64,000 nucleotides of DNA, taken from positions 62,001-126,000 of the forward strand of contig JAWKMR010000004.1 in NCBI GenBank assembly GCA_041392125.1, written 5' to 3'. A model generated the notes under the pieces. That model was not told the DNA's origin. It ran no database searches and was given only the letters and a program-made list of their open reading frames with translations. A program made the translations under genes and the position numbers. The DNA comes from Halomarinibacterium sp041392125 (GTDB lineage Bacteria; Bacteroidota; Bacteroidia; Flavobacteriales; Flavobacteriaceae). Shown in pieces: positions 51,828-61,229 of the stretch. Each line of letters starts with the position of its first letter. Positions within the stretch are counted from its first letter, which is position 1.

Positions 51828-54455
51828 TTACCGCAAGCTTTGCAAACTTGCTTTAAGAGTTTCAATCTTAGCAAGAGCGTCTGCTTCCTTTTGTTTTTCC
51901 ATTGCCACTACTTGTTCGGGAGCGCCACTAACAAAGCGTTCGTTTTTCAATTTTCCTTGAACACTTTTCAGAAAACCTTCGGTATATTTTAATTCCTCTG
52001 TAAGCTTCACAATTTCCGCTTCTATATCAATCTCTCCTCCTATCGGAATAAAATATTCGTTACTCTTAACTCGAAATGTTAAAGCTCCATCCAGCTTTTC
52101 TTCTATGTAATTTATTTCTGAAAGGTTTCCTAATTTTGAAATTACCGAATCAAAATACGAAGAAACTTTTTCAGAATTCATTATTGAAAGTGTAATCCTA
52201 TCTTTAAAAGAAATGTTCTTTTCTTTTCGAATAGTTCGAATCCCGGAAATTACCTCAGCCGCTAAATCGAAATTTTTAATTACCGATTCATCAAAATTAC
52301 TTTGCTCGGGCCACGAAGCAATAATTAATGCTTCTTCAGGGTTTCGTTTCGTAATATCTTGCCAAAGATGTTCAGAAATAAAAGGAACAAAAGGATGCAA
52401 AATCTTTAGATTATCTTCCAAAATTGCAATTACCGAAGCTTTGGTTGCAGCTGCGATAGGCTGCCCATATTCGGGTTTTACCATTTCCAAAAACCAGGAA
52501 CAGAAATCGTCCCAAATAAGCTTATAGGTTGCCATTAAGGCATCGCTCATTCTATATTTACTGTAGTGATCTTCAATCTCAACTAACACCTTTTGAAATT
52601 TATTTTGATACCAATCAATAGCTATTTTTGAGCTTTCAAGTTCATCAATATTGGCAACTTCCCAACCATCGATTAAACGGTAGGCGTTCCAGATTTTATT
52701 GACAAAGGCACTCCCCTGTTTGCATAAATCTTCATCAAACATGAGGTCATTTCCGGCAGGCGAACTTAACAACATTCCTACTCGTACCCCATCGGCTCCG
52801 TATTGCTCAATTAATTCAATGGGATCTGGTGAGTTCCCCAAAGACTTACTCATTTTACGGCGTTGTTTGTCGCGAACTATCCCTGTAAGATATACATTGC
52901 TGAAAGGCTTCTCTCCTCGATATTCATACCCAGCTATAATCATTCGAGCTACCCAAAAAAATAAAATCTCTGGTGCCGTAACTAAATCATTGGTAGGATA
53001 GTAATAATTAATTTCTTTATTATCGGGTTCTAAAATTCCATTAAAGACGCTTATGGGCCATAGCCATGAAGAAAACCAAGTATCCAACGCATCGGGGTCT
53101 TGGGTTAAGTCCCCTGCCGTTAAGTTAGTAATTCCCGTTTTTTCTTGAGCAAGTTTTAAAGCTTCTTGGGGTGTTTCGGCCACTACAAAATCTTCTTTTC
53201 CATCGCCATAATAATAAGCCGGGATTTGGTGTCCCCACCATAATTGACGACTAATATTCCAGTCGCGAACATGTTCCATCCAATGACGGTAGGTATTAAT
53301 AAATTTTTCAGGAACTAAGTTTATATCCTTTTCTAAGACCGCATCTAAAGCCGGTTGGGCCAATTCCTTCATTTTAAGAAACCACTGGTCGCTTAACTTT
53401 GGCTCAATGACAGCACCTGTGCGTTCGCTGGTTCCTACCTTGTTGGTATGCTGCTCAATTTTAGCAATAACACCCAAGTTTTCCAGTTCTTTTACAATTT
53501 CTTTTCTAACCACAAACCGATCTTTACCCTCGTAATGCATTCCGAAGGTATTTAAGGTAGCATCGTCGTTAAAAATATCGATAATTTCCAGCTTGTGCTT
53601 ATCGCCAAGCATTTTATCATTTTCATCGTGAGCCGGGGTTACTTTTAAACAGCCGGTTCCAAACTCTACCGTAACATATTCATCCTCAATAATAGGAATA
53701 ACACGGTTACAAATAGGAACAATTGCTTTCTTTCCTTTTAAATGAAAGTAACGCTCGTCATTGGGGTTTATACACACTGCGGTATCTCCCAATATCGTTT
53801 CGGGACGAGTAGTAGCAATCGTTACAAAATCGCTACTTCCTTCAATTTGATAGTTTAAATAATAGAGGTTTCCTTGTTTTTCTTCATAAATAACCTCTTC
53901 ATCGGAAAGGGTGGTCTTTGCTTGAGGATCCCAGTTTACCATTCGGTAACCGCGATAAACCTGACCCTTTTTGTATAAATCTACAAATACCTTGATGACA
54001 GAAGCAGAAAGATCTTCATCCATCGTAAATTTGGTACGTTCCCAATCGCAAGAAGCACCTAATTTTTTTAGTTGTTCAAGGATAATTCCTCCATGTTTGT
54101 GAGTCCATTCCCAAGCATGCTCCAAAAATTCGTCTCGAGTGAGACTACTTTTTTCAATTCCTGCTTCCTTCAGTTTGGCAACAACTTTGGCTTCGGTGGC
54201 AATAGAGGCATGATCGGTTCCGGGCACCCAGCAAGCGTTAAAGCCCTTTAAACGAGCACGACGTATTAATACATCCTGAATAGTATTATTAAGCATATGC
54301 CCCATGTGAAGTACTCCGGTAACATTGGGAGGTGGGATTACTATGGTATATGGAATTTTTTCATTTACCTCGCTGTGGAAATAGTTATTTTCCATCCAGT
54401 AGTTATACCACTGGTCTTCAACATTTTTTGCACTGTATTTTGAGTCCAAAGCCAT
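51828..54455 (-). CDS. valS: Valyl-tRNA synthetase
   Basis: 875 residues from the ATG at 54455; the frame is open to 54497 but homologues start at ALDSKYSAKNVEDQWY. Class I motifs: HIGH as PPNVTGVLHMGHMLNN and KMSKS as RRKMSKSLGNSPDP. CP1 editing domain (TTRPETILGDTAVCINP) and the C-terminal coiled-coil arm are present. No T-box or leader is visible upstream. Confidence 0.97.
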   Translation of the reverse strand: MALDSKYSAKNVEDQWYNYWMENNYFHSEVNEKIPYTIVIPPPNVTGVLHMGHMLNNTIQDVLIRRARLKGFNACWVPGTDHASIATEAKVVAKLKEAGIEKSSLTRDEFLEHAWEWTHKHGGIILEQLKKLGASCDWERTKFTMDEDLSASVIKVFVDLYKKGQVYRGYRMVNWDPQAKTTLSDEEVIYEEKQGNLYYLNYQIEGSSDFVTIATTRPETILGDTAVCINPNDERYFHLKGKKAIVPICNRVIPIIEDEYVTVEFGTGCLKVTPAHDENDKMLGDKHKLEIIDIFNDDATLNTFGMHYEGKDRFVVRKEIVKELENLGVIAKIEQHTNKVGTSERTGAVIEPKLSDQWFLKMKELAQPALDAVLEKDINLVPEKFINTYRHWMEHVRDWNISRQLWWGHQIPAYYYGDGKEDFVVAETPQEALKLAQEKTGITNLTAGDLTQDPDALDTWFSSWLWPISVFNGILEPDNKEINYYYPTNDLVTAPEILFFWVARMIIAGYEYRGEKPFSNVYLTGIVRDKQRRKMSKSLGNSPDPIELIEQYGADGVRVGMLLSSPAGNDLMFDEDLCKQGSAFVNKIWNAYRLIDGWEVANIDELESSKIAIDWYQNKFQKVLVEIEDHYSKYRMSDALMATYKLIWDDFCSWFLEMVKPEYGQPIAAATKASVIAILEDNLKILHPFVPFISEHLWQDITKRNPEEALIIASWPEQSNFDESVIKNFDLAAEVISGIRTIRKEKNISFKDRITLSIMNSEKVSSYFDSVISKLGNLSEINYIEEKLDGALTFRVKSNEYFIPIGGEIDIEAEIVKLTEELKYTEGFLKSVQGKLKNERFVSGAPEQVVAMEKQKEADALAKIETLKASLQSLR

Positions 54456-54580
54456 TTTTGGTCTAATTTTTGAAAAGTAGTTTGCAAAAGTAGGCATAAG
54501 TTAAAGATTATAAAAGTGAATAACTTATTTTGCAGTTTGTTCAAAAGTTACCTACTTTAGTAACCCTAAAATAATAAACC

Positions 54581-54967
54581 ATGAAAAAAATCATCTTAGT
54601 TGCCTTAGTAGCATTAGTAAGTTTTGCTGTGCAGGCACAGGCTAAAATTGAGTTTAAATCGGATACTGTAGATTATGGCGAAATTGCAAAAGGAAGTGAT
54701 GGTGTGCGTGTTTTTGAATTTACCAATACCGGAACAGAACCCCTAATTATAAGTGATGTAAAATCCAGTTGTGGTTGTACCGTTCCTGAAAAACCGAAAG
54801 ATCCTATTGCTCCCGGAAAAACCGGACAAATAAAAGTAAAATACGATACCAATCGCGTAGGGCCAATTAGAAAAACCGTTACTGTATATTCAAATGCTAC
54901 AGAACCCATTAAAGCCTTAAAAATTAAAGGAGAAGTTTTGGACAATAAAAGTGTTCTAGAAAATTAA
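54581..54967 (+). CDS. DUF1573 domain-containing secreted protein
   Basis: 128 residues: a signal peptide (KKIILVALVALVSFAVQAQA) then an Ig-like DUF1573 domain with VDYGEIAKGSDGVRVFEFTN, the CGCTVPE motif, and TNRVGPIRKTVTVYSN. Periplasmic or exported; function unknown. It is divergent from valS and followed by a terminator. Confidence 0.92.
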   Translation: MKKIILVALVALVSFAVQAQAKIEFKSDTVDYGEIAKGSDGVRVFEFTNTGTEPLIISDVKSSCGCTVPEKPKDPIAPGKTGQIKVKYDTNRVGPIRKTVTVYSNATEPIKALKIKGEVLDNKSVLEN

Positions 54968-54992
54968 ATATTTAAAAACATTATTTATTCTA

Positions 54993-55017
54993 AAACCGCT
55001 CTGTGAGCGGTTTTTTT
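54993..55017 (+). terminator. Terminator after DUF1573 gene
   Basis: AAACCGCT (54993-55000) and AGCGGTTT (55006-55013) with a CTGTG loop and seven Ts; it overlaps the 3' end of the convergent aspartyl protease gene. Confidence 0.85.
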
Positions 55018-56365
55018 ATATCACTTCTTTTAATAAAAATTTCATTTTTAAAATTTTCCCATTGCGTTTTACTTCCATAAAAATTTTCCGGTTGCTTTTG
55101 GAAGTAAACAGTTCGGTGATTTCAAAGAGTTTAAATTTATAAGCAGGTTTGTTATTTATTGCAATTACTTCATCTCCTTTTTGAATTCCGGCAATAGCAG
55201 CCGGAGAATCTTCTCGAACCTCGGCAATGACATACCTTGGGGCCAAGAAAAAATTGAGTATTGGATTAACACGTATTTCAATAGAATTAGTAGCTGAACC
55301 TGTACCAGGTTCCAAACTAATTTCTTCAGATTTCGAAAAACTACCAACAGAAACTAATCCATCATGTTCTACTACCAAACCTGCCATGTTATAATGAAAA
55401 GGGGTTTTATAAAAACGATTTTTTTGCAAAACCATTTTGCCACTGCTATAATCTATAGTTGTTGTAAACCGTTTTAACAATTCGCCACCAATACTCCCAT
55501 CTCTTTCATCAAACAAGACAATTTCTTGTAATGCTTCACGCTCCGGAAAAGAAACATTTACACTTTCAAAACCATAATTTCCGAAGAGAATTCCGTCAAG
55601 TTTTGCCCTTTTACCAAAAATGCCACCACTAAGACCTAACCCCAAAAAATCATCAAAATAGTTTTTAGGATTTTCTTTAATACTCCACGATTCATTAAAA
55701 AGCCACAGAGCATCACTTGCCCCTGAATCTATCAATAGGGTTACTGATGTAGTGTCGTTATCGTGAACAATAGGGGTCTTTAGATAGGGTTTATTTTCCT
55801 TCAGAAAAATGGGTAAAGTCACACATTTTTTACAATTTCTCTCTTTGTAGAGATTTGGATTAAAAATGGTTAGCTCCCCTGAACTGTAATTGGTTTTAAC
55901 AATAAAATCTTTAAAAAAATCGTATCCCAAAATACCATGAATAGGAATACCCATTCTAGGAGAAAAATTAATTGTCTCGTCAAAAATAATATATAGAGTG
56001 TGGTTATAATCTAAGGCATCGCCCATTTGTATTTTATTACCAGAGCTTTTGAGCGCATCTACCGTACCGCCCGTCCCGAAACCACGTATTTTTATTGGGG
56101 ATACATTTTTAACTTCAATAGAATCTATTTCCGAAAGACTAAAAAGCATCGAGTTTCTTGCTCCAGTGTCCAAAATAAAAGTAAGTTCCTTGCCATTTAC
56201 CTGCACAGGAACCACAACCAGATTATTAAGTAATTCAAACTTTATTTTATCTTTTTCTTGTCCTTTTGGTAGTAGAAATTTTCCTTGCGAAAATAGCATG
56301 GTTTGACCCACAAAAGGGAGTCCAATATATAACAGCAAAAAGTATAGGTAGTTGATATGAAACAT
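55016..56365 (-). CDS. Aspartyl protease-like protein with PDZ domain
   Basis: 449 residues from the ATG at 56365, which starts the signal peptide (INYLYFLLLYIGLPFVGQ). Two retropepsin-like halves carry FILDTGARNSM and LLIDSGASDALW, so the catalytic Asp pair can form within one chain. A C-terminal PDZ domain (VREDSPAAIAGIQKGDEVIA) follows. A periplasmic protease with a peptide-binding module; substrate unknown. Confidence 0.88.
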   Translation of the reverse strand: MFHINYLYFLLLYIGLPFVGQTMLFSQGKFLLPKGQEKDKIKFELLNNLVVVPVQVNGKELTFILDTGARNSMLFSLSEIDSIEVKNVSPIKIRGFGTGGTVDALKSSGNKIQMGDALDYNHTLYIIFDETINFSPRMGIPIHGILGYDFFKDFIVKTNYSSGELTIFNPNLYKERNCKKCVTLPIFLKENKPYLKTPIVHDNDTTSVTLLIDSGASDALWLFNESWSIKENPKNYFDDFLGLGLSGGIFGKRAKLDGILFGNYGFESVNVSFPEREALQEIVLFDERDGSIGGELLKRFTTTIDYSSGKMVLQKNRFYKTPFHYNMAGLVVEHDGLVSVGSFSKSEEISLEPGTGSATNSIEIRVNPILNFFLAPRYVIAEVREDSPAAIAGIQKGDEVIAINNKPAYKFKLFEITELFTSKSNRKIFMEVKRNGKILKMKFLLKEVI

Positions 56366-56458
56366 TCCACGAAAAGATATAAAATTTATGACAAAAGAGA
56401 TTTCATTTTCTGAAATTTTAATAATATTTCGCAACTTTGCGGTCTAATTTCATAAATC

Positions 56459-57649
56459 ATGCCTTCTATATCCACTAAAGGTCAACATATGCCGGAATCT
56501 CCTATCCGGAAATTGGTGCCTTATGCTGAAAAAGCTTATAAGCAAAATAAAACGGTGTATCATTTAAATATTGGGCAACCCGATATAAAATCTCCCCAAG
56601 TAGCGATGGACGCTGTGGCCACTCACTCTCTCGAAATATTAGCATATACACGTTCTGAAGGAAGTGAAGATTACAGAAAAAAAATTGCAGGCTACTACAA
56701 AAGCAAAAACATTCAGGTTGAAGCAAAAGATATTATTGTAACTACCGGGGGAAGCGAGGCATTACTATTCGCCATGGGTACCCTTTGTGATGCGGGGGAT
56801 GAAATTATTATTCCGGAACCCTTTTATGCCAATTACAATGGTTTTGCAACGGCTTCGGGAGTAAGCATTGTTCCTGTTATTTCAAAAATTGAAGATAATT
56901 TTTCACTACCACCTATTGCTGAGTTTGAAAAATTAATCACTCCCAAAACCAAAGCTATCCTTATTTGTAACCCCGGAAACCCTACAGGATATCTATATTC
57001 AAAGGAAGAGATTCAAACACTTTGTAATATCGTTAAAAAGCACGATTTATTTTTGGTGGCCGATGAGGTGTATAGAGAATTTACCTACGACGGATTGCAA
57101 CATTACTCAATTTTAGAGGAAGTTGGTATGGAAGACTATGGAATTATTATCGATTCTGTTTCCAAAAGATATAGCATGTGTGGTGCCAGAATTGGATGTT
57201 TGGTTTCCAAAAATCCAAAGGTTATTGCTACAGCTTTAAAGTTTGCCCAAGCCCGTTTAAGTCCGCCTACTTTTGCACAAATTGCTAGTGAAGCGGCATT
57301 AGAAACCCCACAGAGTTATTTTGATGATGTTATTAAAGAATATAGCGAACGTAGAGATACACTGGTAAAACATCTACAAGCTATTCCGGGATTAAAAATA
57401 GGTATTCCAAAAGGAGCTTTTTATTGTATTGTAGAGCTTCCTGTTAAAAATAGTGACGACTTCGCCCAATGGCTCTTAGAATCCTTCGATTTAAATGGAG
57501 AAACCGTGATGGTAGCACCGGCGGCGGGGTTTTATTCCTCTCCGGGAGTAGGTCTAAACCAAGTTCGTATTGCCTATGTTCTCAACAAGGAAAGCTTGAT
57601 TAAAGCCGTAGAAATTCTGAAAGTTGCTTTGGAGCAATACCCCAATTAA
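56459..57649 (+). CDS. PLP-dependent aminotransferase (class I/II)
   Basis: 396 residues. Fold type I features: NIGQPDIKSP, GGSEALLFAMGTLCD, NPGNPTGYLYSKEEIQ, VADEVYREFTYDG and the PLP lysine in SVSKRYSMCGARIG. It resembles aspartate or aromatic aminotransferases but the exact amino acid specificity cannot be told. Its stop overlaps the murB start by one base. Confidence 0.93.
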   Translation: MPSISTKGQHMPESPIRKLVPYAEKAYKQNKTVYHLNIGQPDIKSPQVAMDAVATHSLEILAYTRSEGSEDYRKKIAGYYKSKNIQVEAKDIIVTTGGSEALLFAMGTLCDAGDEIIIPEPFYANYNGFATASGVSIVPVISKIEDNFSLPPIAEFEKLITPKTKAILICNPGNPTGYLYSKEEIQTLCNIVKKHDLFLVADEVYREFTYDGLQHYSILEEVGMEDYGIIIDSVSKRYSMCGARIGCLVSKNPKVIATALKFAQARLSPPTFAQIASEAALETPQSYFDDVIKEYSERRDTLVKHLQAIPGLKIGIPKGAFYCIVELPVKNSDDFAQWLLESFDLNGETVMVAPAAGFYSSPGVGLNQVRIAYVLNKESLIKAVEILKVALEQYPN

Positions 57650-58662
57650 TGCAGATTGAAGAAAACAAATCGCTTAAAAATTTCAACACCTTTGGCATCG
57701 ATTGTAAGGCAAGATATTTTGCTTCAGTTACATCGATAGTTGAATTAAAACAAGTACTTTCTTCTGAAAAAAACAATAGTCCTTTTATTCTGGGAGGGGG
57801 TAGCAATATTTTGTTAACCAAAGATATTGATGCTTTGGTACTCCATATTAATTTGAAAGGAATTGCGATTATTTCCGAAAATGACACCCATGTTATACTG
57901 GAAGCTAACGGAGGCGAGAATTGGCATGAATTTGTTCAATATTGCATAGCAAACAATTGGGGTGGTGTTGAAAATTTATCACTAATACCAGGAAATGTGG
58001 GAACAGCTCCCATTCAGAATATTGGTGCCTATGGTGTAGAATTAAAAGATATTTTTGAAAGCTGTACTGCGCTGAATAAAGAAACCTTGGAAGAAAGAAC
58101 CTTCAGTTTAAAAGAGTGCCAGTTTGGATATCGGGATTCCGTTTTTAAAAATTCTGAAAAAGGAAATTACGTAATTACATCGGTGCAATTTCGTTTGACC
58201 AAAAAAGACCACCTTTTGAAAACTTCCTATGGTGATATCCAAAAGGAATTGGAGCAAAAACACATTCAAAATCCTACCATTAAAGACATTTCGGAAGCAG
58301 TAATAGCCATACGAAAATCAAAACTCCCCAACCCGAAAGAATTAGGAAACAGTGGTAGTTTTTTCAAAAATCCTGTTATTTCTGCATCGGATTTTAACCA
58401 ATTTCGTTTGCATTTTCCGGAGGCTCCTTTCTATGAGGTATCTGCTACCCAATTTAAAATTCCGGCAGGATGGCTTATTGAAAAAGCAGGATTTAAAGGG
58501 CAACGCTTTGGAGATGCAGGAGTGCATAAAAATCAGGCGCTGGTTCTCGTAAATTATGGTAGCGCCACAGGCTCAGAAATCTGGGAGTTAGCGATGGCTA
58601 TTCAAGAAAAGGTAAAGGTCCTTTTTGGGATTTACATAGAGCCGGAAGTGACTATCATTTAA
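57649..58662 (+). CDS. murB: UDP-N-acetylmuramate dehydrogenase
   Basis: 337 residues, the longer type I MurB. FAD-binding GGGSNILLT, LSLIPGNVGTAPIQNIGAYG, the catalytic region GNSGSFFKNPV (proton-donating Ser), and the closing GIYIEPEVTII. It reduces enolpyruvyl-UDP-GlcNAc in peptidoglycan synthesis. Confidence 0.97.
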   Translation: MQIEENKSLKNFNTFGIDCKARYFASVTSIVELKQVLSSEKNNSPFILGGGSNILLTKDIDALVLHINLKGIAIISENDTHVILEANGGENWHEFVQYCIANNWGGVENLSLIPGNVGTAPIQNIGAYGVELKDIFESCTALNKETLEERTFSLKECQFGYRDSVFKNSEKGNYVITSVQFRLTKKDHLLKTSYGDIQKELEQKHIQNPTIKDISEAVIAIRKSKLPNPKELGNSGSFFKNPVISASDFNQFRLHFPEAPFYEVSATQFKIPAGWLIEKAGFKGQRFGDAGVHKNQALVLVNYGSATGSEIWELAMAIQEKVKVLFGIYIEPEVTII

Positions 58663-58664
58663 AC

Positions 58665-59264
58665 CTATTTAATATTCAAAACCGCATCCAGCGTATGCAC
58701 AATACCGTTTACTCCTTCCATATTTTTAGCATTTAACGTAGCTTTTTTACCATCGGCATCGGTAATAATAATAGCATTTCCAGTTTGCGTAGCTATTAGC
58801 TTAGCTCCGCCTAAGGTTTCCAATTCCAAACTTCCATTATTTTCAATTTGTTGCAGTAAAACTTCAGAAGAGAAATTTCCTTTCACAATATGGTTTTTTA
58901 TTAGCTTTTCAAAATTTGCAATGTTCTGGGGTTTTAAAAACGGGGTCATGGTGGCTTTCGGAATCGCTTCAAAAGCTACATTGGTAGGTCCCAAAACGGT
59001 AAAAGGACCATCTTCTTTTGAAAGTAAATCGGTTACTTGAACGGTAACACAAGCACTGGAAAAGGATTTTAGCTCGGGAGTGGTCATAATTTTAAGCAAC
59101 ACACTACCCAATACTTTTTTATCAGTATCGGTTAATGTTTTTTTACTTGCTTTGGGGGTTACTGAAGTTTCAGAAACAGTCGTATCATCTTTTTTGTCGT
59201 TTTTACAAGAAAAGAAAGTAAGTGCGATAACACATACGTAAAAAATTACTTTGGGAGAATGCAT
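58665..59264 (-). CDS. Fasciclin domain lipoprotein
   Basis: 199 residues. Lipoprotein signal (FYVCVIALTFFSCKNDKK), a Thr/Ser/Lys linker, then one FAS1 domain: FTVLGPTNVAFEAIPKAT, IVKGNFSSEVLLQQIE, and GVNGIVHTLDAVL. FAS1 domains mediate adhesion or ligand binding at the cell surface. It ends 2 bases from the convergent murB. Confidence 0.93.
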   Translation of the reverse strand: MHSPKVIFYVCVIALTFFSCKNDKKDDTTVSETSVTPKASKKTLTDTDKKVLGSVLLKIMTTPELKSFSSACVTVQVTDLLSKEDGPFTVLGPTNVAFEAIPKATMTPFLKPQNIANFEKLIKNHIVKGNFSSEVLLQQIENNGSLELETLGGAKLIATQTGNAIIITDADGKKATLNAKNMEGVNGIVHTLDAVLNIK

Positions 59265-59327
59265 AAAATTTCATTTTAAAGGGGTCTAAAAATACTCAAA
59301 TTCTTACCAAAAGAGCAAGAAAGATTG

Positions 59328-59335
59328 TATTTTTG
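59328..59335 (+). promoter_or_regulatory. Candidate -7 box (TATTTTTG)
   Basis: TATTTTTG matches TAnnTTTG 17 bases upstream of the ATG at 59353. Confidence 0.5.
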
Positions 59336-59352
59336 CACCACAAAACTACACT

Positions 59353-59556
59353 ATGGGAATTTTAGTTATCACACTTATATTATTGTTACTTGCCGTTGGG
59401 GGTATTGGTATTAAACTTTGGGCAAAAAAAGATGGAAAATTTGCCGGAACCTGTGCCAGTCAAAGCCCCTTTTTAAACAAAGAGGGTGAGGCTTGTGGGT
59501 TTTGTGGGAAGACCCCCGATCAATTTAGTACGTGTAACGAGAATTCAAAAAAATAA
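59353..59556 (+). CDS. Small membrane-anchored protein, 67 aa
   Basis: 67 residues: one N-terminal membrane helix (ILVITLILLLLAVGGIGIKL) and a Cys-containing tail (GTCASQSPF, ACGFCGKTPDQF, STC). Homologues are widespread in flavobacteria and unnamed. The Cys pattern hints at metal binding or disulphides; untested. Confidence 0.8.
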   Translation: MGILVITLILLLLAVGGIGIKLWAKKDGKFAGTCASQSPFLNKEGEACGFCGKTPDQFSTCNENSKK

Positions 59557-59571
59557 TTTATCCTGTAGCCT

Positions 59572-60666
59572 ATGCTGCTACTTTACCTCTTTCTTGCGGT
59601 AGTTTTAATTAATACTGCTTATTTTATTTTATTTTCAAAATTTTCCATGTCTGTTCCTTCTGAAGTGCACAGTCGGGAACAGTACCCGGTTTCGGTGATT
59701 ATCTGTGCCAAAAATGAAGCTGAAAATTTGAAAAAAAATGTTCCACTCATTTTAGCACAGGATTACTCAAATTTTGAAGTTATTTTAATTAACGACGCTT
59801 CTGTAGATGATACGCAGGATGTTATTGAAGCTTTTGCCAAAGAAGACCCAAGAGTACATACCGTTACCATTGAAAATAACGAAGCCTTTTGGAGTAATAA
59901 AAAATATTCGCTTACTCTGGGTATTAAAAGAGCGGTACACCAACGTATGCTCTTTACCGATGCCGATTGCCAACCGGCAAGCAACCAATGGATACGTGAA
60001 ATGACCGCACATTTTTCTGAAGAAAAACAATTGGTTTTGGGTTATGGTGCCTATCATAAAGAAAAAGGAGTTTTAAATAAACTCATTCGGTTTGAAACTG
60101 CCATGACAGCGCTTCAGTATTTTTCGTATGCAAAAGTGGGTATACCGTATATGGGTGTGGGCCGAAATTTGGCCTATACGAATAAATTGTTTTACGACAA
60201 TCGAGGTTTTATGAGTCATATGCAGATAGCTTCGGGTGATGACGACTTATTTGTGAATGAAGTTGCTACTAAAACCAATACCGCTTTGTGTTTTACTGAG
60301 GACAGCTTTACCTATTCCACTCCCAAAAAGATTTTTTCAGATTGGATTCGTCAAAAAAGAAGGCATATCACCACAGCTAAGTATTATAAAAACAATCATC
60401 AAACACTTTTAGGATTATATTTCATAAGTAATTTACTATTTTGGGTGTTAGCCATCGCTTCTTTTATTTTTATAGATTGGAAAATCCCTTTGGCATTAAC
60501 AATCTTCCGGTTTACACTACAATATATTTTTATTGGAAAAGGAATCAAATTACTAAAAGAAAATGATGTACTTCCATGGATTCCGTTGTGGGAATTATTT
60601 TTAGTTTTCATTCAATTAACTATCTTTATTTCCAATTCCTTTTCAAAGCCAAAAAGGTGGAAGTAA
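59572..60666 (+). CDS. Membrane glycosyltransferase, family 2 type
   Basis: 364 residues. An N-terminal helix, then a GT-A domain with VIICAKNEAENLKKNVPLIL, VILINDASVDDTQ, the DxD-like FTDADCQPAS, SGDDDLFVNE and the RQKRRH motif, followed by about three membrane helices. A processive or lipid-linked sugar transferase; the sugar is unknown. The sigma factor gene overlaps its end by 10 bases. Confidence 0.92.
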   Translation: MLLLYLFLAVVLINTAYFILFSKFSMSVPSEVHSREQYPVSVIICAKNEAENLKKNVPLILAQDYSNFEVILINDASVDDTQDVIEAFAKEDPRVHTVTIENNEAFWSNKKYSLTLGIKRAVHQRMLFTDADCQPASNQWIREMTAHFSEEKQLVLGYGAYHKEKGVLNKLIRFETAMTALQYFSYAKVGIPYMGVGRNLAYTNKLFYDNRGFMSHMQIASGDDDLFVNEVATKTNTALCFTEDSFTYSTPKKIFSDWIRQKRRHITTAKYYKNNHQTLLGLYFISNLLFWVLAIASFIFIDWKIPLALTIFRFTLQYIFIGKGIKLLKENDVLPWIPLWELFLVFIQLTIFISNSFSKPKRWK

Positions 60667-61229
60667 CCGAAGCAGATATTCTGAAACACATTAAAAAAGC
60701 AAAGGAAGGCAAACAAAATGCCTTTCATTTTTTATTGAATCACTTTTGGAACTTGGTCTATGGCTTTCAGCTAAAACGTGTGAATAATGAACACGATGCC
60801 GAAGACATTACCATCGAAACTTTTGCCAAAGCCTTTGACAAGATTGAAACATTTGACGAAAACTACAATTTTGGAACCTGGTTAGTGGCTATTTCAAAAA
60901 ATATTCAAATAGACAAAACCCGAAAGAAAAATGCTTCCATCTACGAGCAAACTACCGATGCCAGCGTAGAGATTGTAAAAAAAATACCCGATCAAAGTCC
61001 ATCCCAGGAAGACCAACTCATTACAGAGCAAAACTTAGCTGAACTGTTACGTTTTATTAAACAGTTAAAACCTCATTATCAGGAGATTATTAACCTAAGG
61101 TATTTTCAGGAAATGAGTTATACTGAAATTTCAGACCAACTGGAAGAACCTCTGAGTAATGTAAAAGTACGTTTGCTTAGAGCAAAAAAATTACTGGCCG
61201 AAATCATCACCGAAAATCGTAAAAGTTGA
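60657..61229 (+). CDS. ECF-type RNA polymerase sigma factor
   Basis: About 190 residues from the GTG at 60657, the start I prefer; the frame opens at 60576 but that part lies within the glycosyltransferase. Region 2: NEHDAEDITIETFAKAFDKI and FGTWLVAISKN. Region 4: HYQEIINLRYFQEMSYTEIS and NVKVRLLRAKKLL. No anti-sigma gene is adjacent; the next gene is the Nramp-like transporter. Confidence 0.9.
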   Translation: MEVTEADILKHIKKAKEGKQNAFHFLLNHFWNLVYGFQLKRVNNEHDAEDITIETFAKAFDKIETFDENYNFGTWLVAISKNIQIDKTRKKNASIYEQTTDASVEIVKKIPDQSPSQEDQLITEQNLAELLRFIKQLKPHYQEIINLRYFQEMSYTEISDQLEEPLSNVKVRLLRAKKLLAEIITENRKS